Under the pieces are notes generated by a model. That model saw only the letters and a program-made list of their open reading frames with translations, ran no database searches and had not been told where the DNA came from. Position numbers and translations under genes: made by a program. From Actinomycetes bacterium (lineage in GTDB: Bacteria > Actinomycetota > Acidimicrobiia > Spongiisociales > UBA5794): a stretch of DNA of 52,721 bases. Location of the stretch: assembly GCA_024638645.1 (NCBI GenBank), contig JAHEJX010000014.1:1-52721 (forward strand), given 5' to 3'. How positions within the stretch are numbered: the first letter of the stretch is position 1; every line of letters begins with the position of its first letter. Positions 43,357 to 50,472 of this stretch are shown piece after piece.

Positions 43357-43613
43357 GTCTCAGTCGTCGGGTTCAGCAGATCGCGGTACTCGGCCATCGC
43401 CTTGCGGTGGCCCTTCGCGCCTGATCCGGTGAGCCCACCCGTACGAGCCTTTTTGACGCGGTCTTCAAGGTCATCGAGCAGGCCGTAGAGGTCATCCATC
43501 GGGCCGGCATCCTTCACCGCGTGGAACGCGACGTGGATGTCGGCAATCGACTCAGCCACCTTCTTGAATTCCTTGTTGACCTTTTCTTCGGCCTTCTGCA
43601 GTTCTTCGCTCAT
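43353..43613 (-). CDS. Small helical protein of unknown function
   Basis: An 86-residue protein starting MSEELQKAEEKVNKEFKKVA at 43613. The first 60 residues have a regular heptad-like pattern with many Lys and Glu, so a short coiled coil or helical bundle is likely (DIHVAFHAVKDAGPMDDLYG, LLDDLEDRVKKARTGGL). No family is recognised. The codon third positions are mostly G/C as in the neighbours. It is transcribed toward the SRPBCC gene and away from the DUF3039 gene, whose start is 57 bases off. Confidence 0.6.
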   Translation of the reverse strand: MSEELQKAEEKVNKEFKKVAESIADIHVAFHAVKDAGPMDDLYGLLDDLEDRVKKARTGGLTGSGAKGHRKAMAEYRDLLNPTTET

Positions 43614-43669
43614 GGGCGTAATTGTGGCCGCTGCAACCCGGCAGCGCCAGCAATGGCACAATGCGGCCT

Positions 43670-43900
43670 ATGACGGAGACATGGACCGACGAGCGAACCG
43701 ACGCTACGACAGGTGACGGCGAACACGATCGCTTTGCTCACTACGTGCGTAAGGCCGACATTGTTCGGTCCAATGTCGAAGGCGTCCCAGTGCAGGCGCT
43801 TTGCGGCAAGGTGTGGATTCCAAATCGGGATCCTGACAAGTACCCGATCTGTCCGACGTGCAAAGAGCTCCACGCCAAGATCTTCGGCGGCGCGTCGTAG
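43670..43900 (+). CDS. DUF3039 zinc-ribbon-like protein
   Basis: A 76-residue actinobacterial protein. The typical core is HYVRKADIVRSNVEGVPVQA, LCGKVWIPNRDPDKYPICPT, CKELHAKIF. Three cysteines (LCGK and CPTC) with a histidine in HYVRK suggest metal binding, as in the rest of DUF3039. Function is unknown. The N-terminus is acidic and rich in Thr and Asp. The HesB-like selenoprotein gene begins nine bases after its stop on the same strand, so the two are very probably co-transcribed. Confidence 0.85.
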   Translation: MTETWTDERTDATTGDGEHDRFAHYVRKADIVRSNVEGVPVQALCGKVWIPNRDPDKYPICPTCKELHAKIFGGAS

Positions 43901-43909
43901 AGTTGCGGT

Positions 43910-44203
43910 ATGCAGGTCCACGTCACAGATGCCGCCCTCGAGCTGGCGGCCCGCAAAGGCGGATTGGTTGCCCTCGACTTCATTACGCCGGTCGGTTGAG
44001 GCAAGCCCGCTGAGGTGTCGGTCGACACCAACACAGAGGGCAAGAACCTCAACCCTTATGAGCGGCTCCAGCATGGAGGGGTTGAGTTTCTGCTGCCCCG
44101 CAACCTGCTGCGGTGGGCTGCCGATCTCACGGTTGACGTCAAGCGAGGGGTGTTTGGCAAACGCTTTGTCGTGGCAGCCGGTCACGCTCACGGCCCCGGC
44201 TGA
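43910..44203 (+). CDS. HesB/IscA-like small selenoprotein (UGA-encoded Sec30)
   Basis: A 97-residue ORF from ATG 43910 to TGA 44201-44203 containing one internal TGA (43997-43999), codon 30. The sequence is MQVHVTDAALELAARKGG, LVALDFITPVG-Sec-GKPAEVS, then EFLLPRNLLRWAADLTVDVK and KRFVVAAGH. The opening VTDAALELAARKGG has the form of HesB/IscA proteins, and the layout with Sec or Cys in the middle loop fits the small HesB-like selenoproteins described in bacterial surveys. In this protein the residue before Sec is Gly, not Cys. The frame on both sides of the TGA is coding-like. The function could be redox or Fe-S related; this is inference. It follows DUF3039 by nine bases. Confidence 0.78.
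43997..44029 (+). promoter_or_regulatory. UGA selenocysteine codon and SECIS hairpin in the HesB-like gene
   Basis: After TGA 43997-43999 comes a perfect 6-bp stem, GGTGTC (44014-44019) with GACACC (44024-44029), closing the four-base loop GGTC (44020-44023). The loop starts 20 bases after the TGA, within the normal range for bacterial SECIS elements, and begins with the GGU that SelB needs. It is a stronger stem than that of the formate dehydrogenase gene. Confidence 0.8.
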
Positions 44204-44254
44204 CAGCACGGATAGAGTTCCGGTCCGGGGCCAGTCAAGTTCGAAGCTGCAGGC

Positions 44255-44836
44255 ATGAGATTCACCAAACCGTTCTGGGAAGGCATCACCGACGGCTCGA
44301 TCACGGTGGCGTTCCGGCGATGGCGTCGACCCACCGTGGTGGCGGGGCGTCCGTATCGGACCGGTGGTGGTCGTATCGAGGTTATTTCCGTTGACGTCGT
44401 GAACCCGGAATCCATTTCCGACGCCGATGCCGGCAAAGCCGGTCACTCTTGCGCCGATGAGATCCGTTCGCAACTGCGTGGCGAGCCGGATTGGGATGTA
44501 TATCGCGTGGAGTTCCGCCGACTCGACGAACCGGATCCACGAGAGGTTCTGGCGAATTCGTCCAACCTCGACACGGATGCTGTTGCGGAGATCGATAGGC
44601 GGCTCGACCGGCTCGATCGCGCCGGCAAGCACGGCCCGTGGACTCGCCAGTACCTCCGACTCATCCAGCGGCAGCCCGCAGTGCGGGCCCCCGACCTCGC
44701 CGCGTCTGTTGGCAGGGAGACCCAGCCCTTCAAGCTCGACGTGCGCAAGCTCAAAAACCTCGGCCTGACGATCAGCCTGAACCCGGGCTATCGCTTGTCT
44801 CCGCGCGGTCAGGCATACCTCGATCAGCTTCGTTGA
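44255..44836 (+). CDS. Protein with possible ASCH-like N-terminus and C-terminal winged helix
   Basis: A 193-residue protein. The first ~100 residues read MRFTKPFWEGITDGSITVAF, RRWRRPTVVAGRPYRTGGGR and resemble an ASCH/PUA-like RNA-binding beta barrel. The rest is helical: LDRLDRAGKHGPWTRQYLRL, VRAPDLAASVGRETQPFKLD and VRKLKNLGLTISLNPGYRLS, a winged-helix shape with a basic recognition region ending GYRLSPRGQAYL. Such proteins are seen in actinobacteria, but I know no established role; a nucleic-acid-binding function is likely. It starts 51 bases after the selenoprotein. The last 65 bases are overlapped by the opposite-strand membrane protein gene. Confidence 0.65.
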   Translation: MRFTKPFWEGITDGSITVAFRRWRRPTVVAGRPYRTGGGRIEVISVDVVNPESISDADAGKAGHSCADEIRSQLRGEPDWDVYRVEFRRLDEPDPREVLANSSNLDTDAVAEIDRRLDRLDRAGKHGPWTRQYLRLIQRQPAVRAPDLAASVGRETQPFKLDVRKLKNLGLTISLNPGYRLSPRGQAYLDQLR

Positions 44837-45077
44837 GGTTCGGCGGGTCGTCGTCACCGGAATCATCTTGGGACCCCCTGGCCCTTTCGCCGCCTCGCTC
44901 CTCAACCACGTGCTCGATGGCCGGGTTGTAGACCGCTTCGATCAGACCAAGGCTCGACCCCCGGAACTTCGGCTTCGTCTTGTAGTAGATCCAGCCGTTG
45001 CTGTCGGCCCACAGTGCCAGCCGGTGTATTGCATAGAGAAGAGCGAGAACGGCTCCGGCGAACAAGAGCCACCTCAT
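44772..45077 (-). CDS. Small membrane protein of unknown function
   Basis: A 101-residue protein with one N-terminal membrane helix (about residues 3-22, LLFAGAVLALLYAIHRLAL) followed by a basic patch WIYYKTKPKFRGSS, then AVYNPAIEHVVEERGGERAR and a very acidic, low-complexity tail. The middle AVYNPAIEHVVEER resembles the conserved box of the small DUF6191-type membrane proteins, but this is uncertain. It starts one base after the VOC gene stop on the same strand and is probably co-transcribed with it. The tail overlaps the 3' end of the winged-helix gene by 65 bases. Confidence 0.6.
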   Translation of the reverse strand: MRWLLFAGAVLALLYAIHRLALWADSNGWIYYKTKPKFRGSSLGLIEAVYNPAIEHVVEERGGERARGSQDDSGDDDPPNLNEADRGMPDRAETSDSPGSG

Positions 45078-45078
45078 G

Positions 45079-45438
45079 TCAGCTTTCTAGAGCGTGACCG
45101 CAGCAGAACTGATTCCCTTCGGGGTCCGCATAGATATTCCAGACGAAACTGGGAACGGTGTGTTGCTCAACGAAGGTCCCGCCAAGCTCCTGAATACGTG
45201 CGGTCAGCTCGGGCAGGTCCTCGTGATAGCCATCCAAATGCAGCTTGTTCTTGCCAGGAGTCGGGTCGGGCACTTGCTGAAACGCCAGCTTGTAGCCGCC
45301 TTCGCGTTGTGCGGTCAGCCAGATGAAGTCTTCGTAGTCATGGAGGATCTCCACTCCCAGCAATGCAGCCCAAAACTCGGCGAGCCGCTTCGGGTCGTGA
45401 CAGTCGAAGGCGATAGTGTTGATCTGTGGCGCGCTCAT
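45079..45438 (-). CDS. VOC family (glyoxalase-like) protein
   Basis: A 119-residue protein of the vicinal-oxygen-chelate superfamily, Glyoxalase_6 type. It reads INTIAFDCHDPKRLAEFWAA, LLGVEILHDYEDFIWLTAQ, LAFQQVPDPTPGKNKLHLD, then VEQHTVPSFVWNIYADPEGN and QFCCGHALES. The DPxGNxFC box and the N-terminal DxxDPxxLAxFWxxLLG motif are diagnostic. His in KLHLD and Glu in the last strand are likely metal ligands. Substrate is unknown. It is upstream of the small membrane protein gene (one-base gap) and downstream of the ferritin-like gene on the same strand. Confidence 0.88.
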   Translation of the reverse strand: MSAPQINTIAFDCHDPKRLAEFWAALLGVEILHDYEDFIWLTAQREGGYKLAFQQVPDPTPGKNKLHLDGYHEDLPELTARIQELGGTFVEQHTVPSFVWNIYADPEGNQFCCGHALES

Positions 45439-45463
45439 GGGCCAAAGCTAGCGGCGAGTGGAC

Positions 45464-46549
45464 CTATAGGCCGGCGAGCGCGTCGGCCACCGGCTGCAGC
45501 CCCGGGTGTGCTGCGGTGACAGCGGCTGCGAGCGAGGCCAGCCGTTCTCTGGGGTTCGTGTCTCCAAAGTCGTAAACCTCGAACGTGGGCGCACCGACCC
45601 CGCCGTTGAACGGACTCGCAACGAGGTGGTGACCCAGCGGTGACATGACTTCCGTCATCAGCGTGTACAACTGCCCTATCAGGGCGTCGCGATCTGTGTC
45701 CGCCTTGAAGATGTCGTGCATCACGAAGTACACATACCGATAGGAGGCGTTGAAGAGATCCGAGACCAAGCGGATGTCTTCCGGGTATTCGGCGCCGCGC
45801 GGGTTGTCCGGCATGGCGGCGAGCTCGCCGACCGAGGCGACGCCCTGTGCGATCCGGAGGAATTTGTAATAGTGGGTGAGTTCCTGGTGCGATGGATCTG
45901 CCCACTTCGCATCAGACACACCTTCACCTTGATGGATGATCACGTGTATGGCCTCGTTGGCTGCCTCGATGTTCGTGATGGGCGCCAAGCCGCCGCTGTC
46001 TTCGGCATCGAACGTGATGGGGGCGTAGTACTCGTGGTTGGCCATCTGCCTATCGACCTGAGGGTCGGCGAAGAGTTCACGCTGCGCGGCGACATTGGCG
46101 AGACCCTTTTCGATGGCGTGATAGAACTGGCCGAGACTGTCGTACACGTCGTCATCGGGGATCGAGTGATGCGTCTCCGGCTGTTCGATGACCAGAAAGA
46201 GGTTTTCGACCTGCTCGCGGGTGCATGGGGTGAGATTCAAGGTCAGCCGCGGGCGATGATGTGGAAGATCGAAGGGGTAGCGCGGGACCACATCTGCGCT
46301 CATGAAGTCTGGATCGCCACCTATTGCCAAAAGCAGATTGGCGGCTAGTGCGGCATGGAGCATCTCTTCTGCGACGACGCTGCGTATCAATAGCGCCGCG
46401 TCTGAGCCCTGATCGCGTATCGAGTACATGGCGTACAGGTACGGAGGAACGGTAGAGAGTTCAACCTTGATCGCGAGTTCTAGATGCTCGCGAAGTTCGT
46501 CGAGGGTCGTGACGGCCACTGGAAACTCCGTTCTCCCCCCGCCTTCCAA
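45464..46549 (-). CDS. Ferritin-like domain protein (VioB-type ferritin-like fold)
   Basis: A protein of up to 361 residues with a ferritin-like four-helix core. It shows LREHLELAIKVELSTVPPYL with the family's conserved ExxTxPPYL block, IRSVVAEEMLHAALAANLLL with the EExxHA iron site, and HVIIHQGEGVSD and LTHYYKFLRIAQG further on. This matches the PF12902 fold, also found in VioB and in iminophenylpyruvate dimer synthases. Length and absence of partners argue against violacein synthesis; the role here is unknown. The start may be ATG 46549 or GTG 46519, the latter with GGAG six bases upstream. Divergent from the repeat protein gene. Confidence 0.82.
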   Translation of the reverse strand: MEGGGRTEFPVAVTTLDELREHLELAIKVELSTVPPYLYAMYSIRDQGSDAALLIRSVVAEEMLHAALAANLLLAIGGDPDFMSADVVPRYPFDLPHHRPRLTLNLTPCTREQVENLFLVIEQPETHHSIPDDDVYDSLGQFYHAIEKGLANVAAQRELFADPQVDRQMANHEYYAPITFDAEDSGGLAPITNIEAANEAIHVIIHQGEGVSDAKWADPSHQELTHYYKFLRIAQGVASVGELAAMPDNPRGAEYPEDIRLVSDLFNASYRYVYFVMHDIFKADTDRDALIGQLYTLMTEVMSPLGHHLVASPFNGGVGAPTFEVYDFGDTNPRERLASLAAAVTAAHPGLQPVADALAGL

Positions 46550-46641
46550 AGGCTACTGACTAGTCACCCTGTGCTGCCGAGGGTTCCAGCCGTCAACAAA
46601 AAAATAGTCACTACTCTCGGTAGCGAGCCGATGTACTCTAA

Positions 46642-47316
46642 GTGAGAATCTCGCGGAGAAACCGAAAGCAAATGACGCGCTCAGCCGCCATCATGATCGT
46701 CGTCCTGATAGCGACGATGTCCTTCCTCGGTACGGCTGTCGCCAACGACCAGGCGGAGGAGCCCCAAGCCTCGTTGCCCACGCCCCTGATCGTTGTCGAC
46801 GAGGAGGCCGGCACCATGGTCATCGCCCTCCCGGTCGACGGTGAGCTGCCCGAGTGCGGTGATGTGACGGCCGCATTCGACAAGGTTGACGGCTACGGGC
46901 CGGGAGACTGCATCGAAATCGTCATCGAGCATCCGAGCGGCAAGATCAACCATGGCGCGATCGTTTCGGCAGCAGCCAAAGAGCTACATCCCTCGACGCT
47001 CGACGGCATCAAGAAGGGCGAAATCATGCGGTGGGTCGCCAAGACCGGCGGGTCGGACGAGGGCGGCGAAGACCCGGGCACCACCGATCCTTCCGACGGC
47101 GGAGACGACCCCGAAGAGGGTAAGTCTGGCGATGCGCCCGGCCGCAACCCTGGCGGCGGCGACAACCCAGGTAATGGCAACGGCAACCCCGGCAGTGGCA
47201 ATCCCGGCAGTGGCAATCCCGGTAATGGGAACGGCAACTCCGGCGATGGCAATCCGGGCAATGGCAATCCCGGCAGCGGCAATGACAACGGCAAAGGCAA
47301 CCGGCCACAGGGCTAA
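46642..47316 (+). CDS. Secreted protein with Gly/Asn/Pro repeat tail
   Basis: A 224-residue exported protein. A signal peptide ends near residue 35 (SFLGTAVANDQ) and is followed by a conserved-looking domain with two cysteines (LPECGDVTAAFDKV, GPGDCIEIVIEHPSGK). From about residue 150 it becomes a low-complexity tail of NPGSG, NPGNG and NSGDG units. Two exact 15-base repeats (47191-47205 and 47206-47220) lie in this tail. The start is GTG 46642 or ATG 46672. A direct repeat of TAGTCAC (46561-46567, 46605-46611) and a seven-A run lie upstream and may be regulatory. It may be a matrix or surface protein; the repeat tail is probably disordered. Confidence 0.75.
   Translation: MRISRRNRKQMTRSAAIMIVVLIATMSFLGTAVANDQAEEPQASLPTPLIVVDEEAGTMVIALPVDGELPECGDVTAAFDKVDGYGPGDCIEIVIEHPSGKINHGAIVSAAAKELHPSTLDGIKKGEIMRWVAKTGGSDEGGEDPGTTDPSDGGDDPEEGKSGDAPGRNPGGGDNPGNGNGNPGSGNPGSGNPGNGNGNSGDGNPGNGNPGSGNDNGKGNRPQG
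47155..47300 (+). repeat. Degenerate in-frame repeats coding for the Gly/Asn/Pro tail
   Basis: Tandem, mostly 15-base in-frame units around GGCAATCCCGGCAGT encode NPGSG or NPGNG. The best conserved pair is the exact duplication at 47191-47220. Such repeats expand and contract without breaking the frame, so allele length may vary between strains. Confidence 0.7.
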
Positions 47317-47331
47317 GCCGGCATTGCGCCG

Positions 47332-47670
47332 CTAGTGCGTGTGCTCATTGATCTGAACCGGGGCGCCGTCGGGATCTCGTAGCAGCATCGATCGGCCGAA
47401 CGGTTGCGCTTCGATTCCCTTGGCCGGATGGATGCCTTTGGCGGCGAGCCGAGCTATCACCGGTTCGAGAGGCTCGAGGCTGACCAAGGAGACTTCGACG
47501 TAGGAGTTCGTCGGCCGCGTCTCGACAACGTGGATGCCGAGAACGGCATCACCTACAGATAGTGACGTCCACGCCTCCGAAGCGTATCCCGGCATCACGC
47601 CGAGAACGGTCGAGTACCACTCGACGGCGGCTGCCATGTTTGTTGTATACACAATGGGCTGCAGCTTCAT
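47332..47670 (-). CDS. VOC family (bleomycin-resistance/glyoxalase-like) protein
   Basis: A 112-residue small VOC protein starting MKLQPIVYTTNMAAAVEWYS at 47670, with AAGGA six bases upstream. It continues VLGVMPGYASEAWTSLSVGD, LGIHVVETRPTNSYVEVSLV and LLRDPDGAPVQINEHTH, with the DPDGxPVQ box. It is shorter than the VOC protein at 45 kb and of a different subfamily. The substrate is unknown. It is convergent with the repeat protein gene, 15 bases apart, and divergent from the gene at 47797. Confidence 0.85.
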   Translation of the reverse strand: MKLQPIVYTTNMAAAVEWYSTVLGVMPGYASEAWTSLSVGDAVLGIHVVETRPTNSYVEVSLVSLEPLEPVIARLAAKGIHPAKGIEAQPFGRSMLLRDPDGAPVQINEHTH

Positions 47671-47796
47671 TCGTTTCCTTCTCAGGAGACCAGTCGCACA
47701 AAAGCTACCCGTGGGAACTGTCACGCGTCGCCCCCCATGCCTGTTTGAGGGCCACCCCCTATATGCGCCGAGCCGCAAAAGGCCGAAGATGATGAC

Positions 47797-48258
47797 ATGA
47801 ACAAGCAGATGGCACAGTCGAACCGGCTCCTTCTCTGGATGGGCGTGGGACTCACCGCGCTCGTCGTCGTCGCTGCCATAGCGGTGGCATTGCGGTCTCC
47901 CGCAATGTTCGAGCCGGGATCGCCGGAGGCTGTCGTCCAGGAGTACGTAAATGCCGTACTCGACGAAGACGCGGACTCGGCCTTCGCATTGCTGACCCCA
48001 GCCGCGCAAAGGCGTTGCGACGTTGAAGATCTCGAGGATCGCTACATTCGCGGAGAGCAGAGCCGCATCGTCCTTGTCGAATCGAAGGTCGACGGTGACG
48101 ATGCAACTGTTGATCTCGAGTTCAACGCCGTGTCGGGGGAACGTCCCTTTGACATGTACGAGTATTCATTTGAGCAACGATTCAAGCTGCGCAACATCGA
48201 CGGTACGTGGCGTATCGCAACAGCTCAGTGGCCGTTCTATAGATGCACGGAAGGTTGA
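47797..48258 (+). CDS. Membrane-anchored NTF2-like domain protein
   Basis: A 153-residue protein with one N-terminal membrane helix (about residues 12-32, LLWMGVGLTALVVVAAIAVA) and an extracytoplasmic domain. That domain has AVVQEYVNAVLDEDADSAFA, LLTPAAQRRCDVEDL and RFKLRNIDGTWRIATAQWPF, the pattern of NTF2-like/DUF4878 proteins. Two cysteines (RRCDVE and YRCTEG) could form a disulfide. The downstream DUF5671 membrane protein starts three bases after its stop, so the two form an operon. Function is unknown. Confidence 0.75.
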   Translation: MNKQMAQSNRLLLWMGVGLTALVVVAAIAVALRSPAMFEPGSPEAVVQEYVNAVLDEDADSAFALLTPAAQRRCDVEDLEDRYIRGEQSRIVLVESKVDGDDATVDLEFNAVSGERPFDMYEYSFEQRFKLRNIDGTWRIATAQWPFYRCTEG

Positions 48259-48261
48259 GTC

Positions 48262-49977
48262 ATGATTTTCGGTCTTCTCCCGCTTCTCGTTCTCGCCGCA
48301 ATCGTTGCGCTGATCGTGAAGGCTGTCCGCTCCAATGGCAGCGGGCCGCGTGCTGCCGGGCCGGTGATGCTGCGCCGCTTCTTCCAATACGCAACCTTGT
48401 ATGGGGTTCTTGTCGTCGTCGCGATCGGCTTCACCGGCCTGCTCGAGCAACTGTTGGGTGCCGGCGACGGTGTCGTGCGCCGCGCCAGCACGGACGCGGC
48501 GCGAGCCATTGCGTTCGTCGTCGTTGGCACACCTGTCTACATCGGGATTGCCGCTTGGGTCAATCGACAGCTCGACGACCCGCGCGAGAGACAGTCGTTC
48601 GGCCTCAGCTTCTACCTCACTGCGACACTCATTACGGGCCTCCTCGTGGCCGGATATGCCGCATTCGAGTTGCTCAGCTGGGCCTTCGGGGTCACAGACT
48701 TTGACGAAGCCAGCCTCGCCAGAGGCGTGGTGTGGGGGCTCATCTGGCTCATCCATTGGTTCCTGATCGACCGCTACCTGGAAGTTCGCGGGGAGGGACA
48801 CATCCTGGCCGGCTCGGCCCTGTCGCTCGGACACTTGGGCAGCGCCATCGGTTTCGGCCTATTCGTGGTCCTTGATCGGCTGTACTTCGATCTCTTCGAG
48901 ACAGGTGTGGCCGACTCCTTTGGCGACGACCTGCTGACGGCGCTTGCGGCGCTGATCGTGGGCGGCGGCTTCTGGTGGATCTATTGGCTGCGTAATGGGA
49001 TACACCTCGAGCGCACCACCCTGTGGAACGCCTACACCCTGCTTCTCGGTGTCTTCAGCGGACTGAGCGCCGCAGTGGGATCCGCCGCAGGACTGCTCTA
49101 CCTCGTATTGGTTTGGTTGTTCGGCGATCCCGACCCGTCGCGGGCGAGTCGCTTCTTCGTGACCACACCCGCTCTGGTTGCCGCCATCGTCCTCGGCCTC
49201 GGGTTCTTCTTCTATCACCGGGCGGTTCTCGGCGAGGGCGGTTCGAGGCGTCGTACTGAGATCCGACGGGTCTACGAGTACGTCATTGCGGGCTTGGGCC
49301 TCTTGGGCTTCGCGGCGGGTGTCACCGTTCTGCTTCTCGTACTGATTCAACAGATCACGCCGAGTGCCCGAATCATCGAAACCGACTCAGACATCAATGT
49401 GGTTCTCGGCGCCATCACCTTCCTGATGGTCGGCGGACCTCTGTGGTTGGGCTTCTGGCGGCGGATCCAACGAATCCGATTCGCCCAGCCCGAAGCCGAA
49501 CTGCGGTCGCGCTCGCGTCGTGTCTACCTGGGGCTGCTATTCGGAGTCGGCGGAGTCACCGCGCTCATCAGTCTGGTAGTCGCAGTGTTCACGTTCATCG
49601 AGGACCTGCTCGACGGCAATCTTGGCGGTTCCACGATCAACGACGTGGCTCCGGCCCTGGCGATCGTCGTGACCACCGGAGCAATCGCCGGATACCACTG
49701 GGTGGTGTTCCGCGAGGACCGTGCCCAGACGCCGGCCGCAATAGCGTCGCCGCTACGAGAGGTGATTCTCCTCGGCATCACGGCACCGGAGGCGATGGCG
49801 ACTCTTGCCGAGCAACTCGATGTGAGGGTGCGATTCTGGGATCGGATCGGGGAGGTGCCGGCTCCCCTCGACGTCACTGCCCTCTCCACCGAGCTGGCAC
49901 AGGTACCCCACGAGCGAGTCCTGGTCATGGCCGCGCCCGGCGGTCACGAAGTGGTTCCTTTCGCCGAGCGCAGGTAG
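48262..49977 (+). CDS. Multi-helix membrane protein with DUF5671 repeats
   Basis: A 571-residue membrane protein with at least a dozen hydrophobic helices in repeated blocks. Blocks such as FFQYATLYGVLVVVAIGFTG, LLEQLLG and RQSFGLSFYLTATLITGLLV are repeated later as IRRVYEYVIAGLGLLGFAAG and SRRVYLGLLFGVGGVTALIS, the pattern of DUF5671 domains. The last ~90 residues are soluble, with VILLGITAPEAMATLAEQLD and HERVLVMAAPGGHEVVPFAE. The gene is co-transcribed with the NTF2-like protein. The function is unknown; no transporter signature is present. Confidence 0.8.
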   Translation: MIFGLLPLLVLAAIVALIVKAVRSNGSGPRAAGPVMLRRFFQYATLYGVLVVVAIGFTGLLEQLLGAGDGVVRRASTDAARAIAFVVVGTPVYIGIAAWVNRQLDDPRERQSFGLSFYLTATLITGLLVAGYAAFELLSWAFGVTDFDEASLARGVVWGLIWLIHWFLIDRYLEVRGEGHILAGSALSLGHLGSAIGFGLFVVLDRLYFDLFETGVADSFGDDLLTALAALIVGGGFWWIYWLRNGIHLERTTLWNAYTLLLGVFSGLSAAVGSAAGLLYLVLVWLFGDPDPSRASRFFVTTPALVAAIVLGLGFFFYHRAVLGEGGSRRRTEIRRVYEYVIAGLGLLGFAAGVTVLLLVLIQQITPSARIIETDSDINVVLGAITFLMVGGPLWLGFWRRIQRIRFAQPEAELRSRSRRVYLGLLFGVGGVTALISLVVAVFTFIEDLLDGNLGGSTINDVAPALAIVVTTGAIAGYHWVVFREDRAQTPAAIASPLREVILLGITAPEAMATLAEQLDVRVRFWDRIGEVPAPLDVTALSTELAQVPHERVLVMAAPGGHEVVPFAERR

Positions 49978-50001
49978 CCGCCACATCGCTAGCGTGCCCC
50001 T

Positions 50002-50472
50002 ATGGCACCTGAGCTTCATCCAGCCGTCGCCCACCTCGCGTTTCTACTCGGAACCTGGAAGGGACAGGGGAGAGGCAACTATCCGACGATCGAAGGGTTC
50101 GAGTATTTCGAGGAGTCGACTTACGGTCACGTCGGCAAGCCGTTCTTGACGTATTCGCAGCGAACCAAGGGCAGCGATGGTTTGCCGCTGCACGCTGAAG
50201 TGGGCTATCTGCGTCCCGTCGGCACGGACGCAATTGAGCTGGTCTTGGCTCATCCATTTGGCGTTGCCGAGATCCAGGCGGGCTCGATCGAAGGCCAGAG
50301 CCTTCGGCTGAAGACAACTTCGGTCTCGCTGACGCCCACGGCCAAGGACATCAGATCACTGACACGGTCGGTCGATGTTGTTGGCGCCGAGATGACCTAC
50401 CTCATAGAGATGGCGGCGGTCGGCCAACCTCTGCAGTTTCACCTCGAGGCACGGCTGGAGCACCAGAGCTGA
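50002..50472 (+). CDS. Nitrobindin-like heme-binding beta-barrel protein (DUF1794)
   Basis: A 156-residue protein of the FABP/nitrobindin family, which binds heme and reacts with NO or peroxynitrite. The family opening AHLAFLLGTWKGQGRGNYPT is diagnostic. It continues PFLTYSQRTKGSDGLPLHAE, VGYLRPVGTDAIELVLAHPF and GVAEIQAGSIEGQSLRL, ending QFHLEARLEHQS, where a His near the C-terminus is the likely heme ligand. Peroxynitrite isomerase activity is known for homologues in mycobacteria. It starts 24 bases after the DUF5671 gene. Its last 71 bases overlap the opposite-strand membrane protein. Confidence 0.88.
   Translation: MAPELHPAVAHLAFLLGTWKGQGRGNYPTIEGFEYFEESTYGHVGKPFLTYSQRTKGSDGLPLHAEVGYLRPVGTDAIELVLAHPFGVAEIQAGSIEGQSLRLKTTSVSLTPTAKDIRSLTRSVDVVGAEMTYLIEMAAVGQPLQFHLEARLEHQS

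Noticed and set aside
43610..44905. A 431-residue open frame on the minus strand across DUF3039, the selenoprotein and the winged-helix gene
   Set aside because: It is antisense to three genes with recognisable or coding-like protein sequence, has no motif and a biased Arg/Pro/Ser composition typical of a shadow frame.
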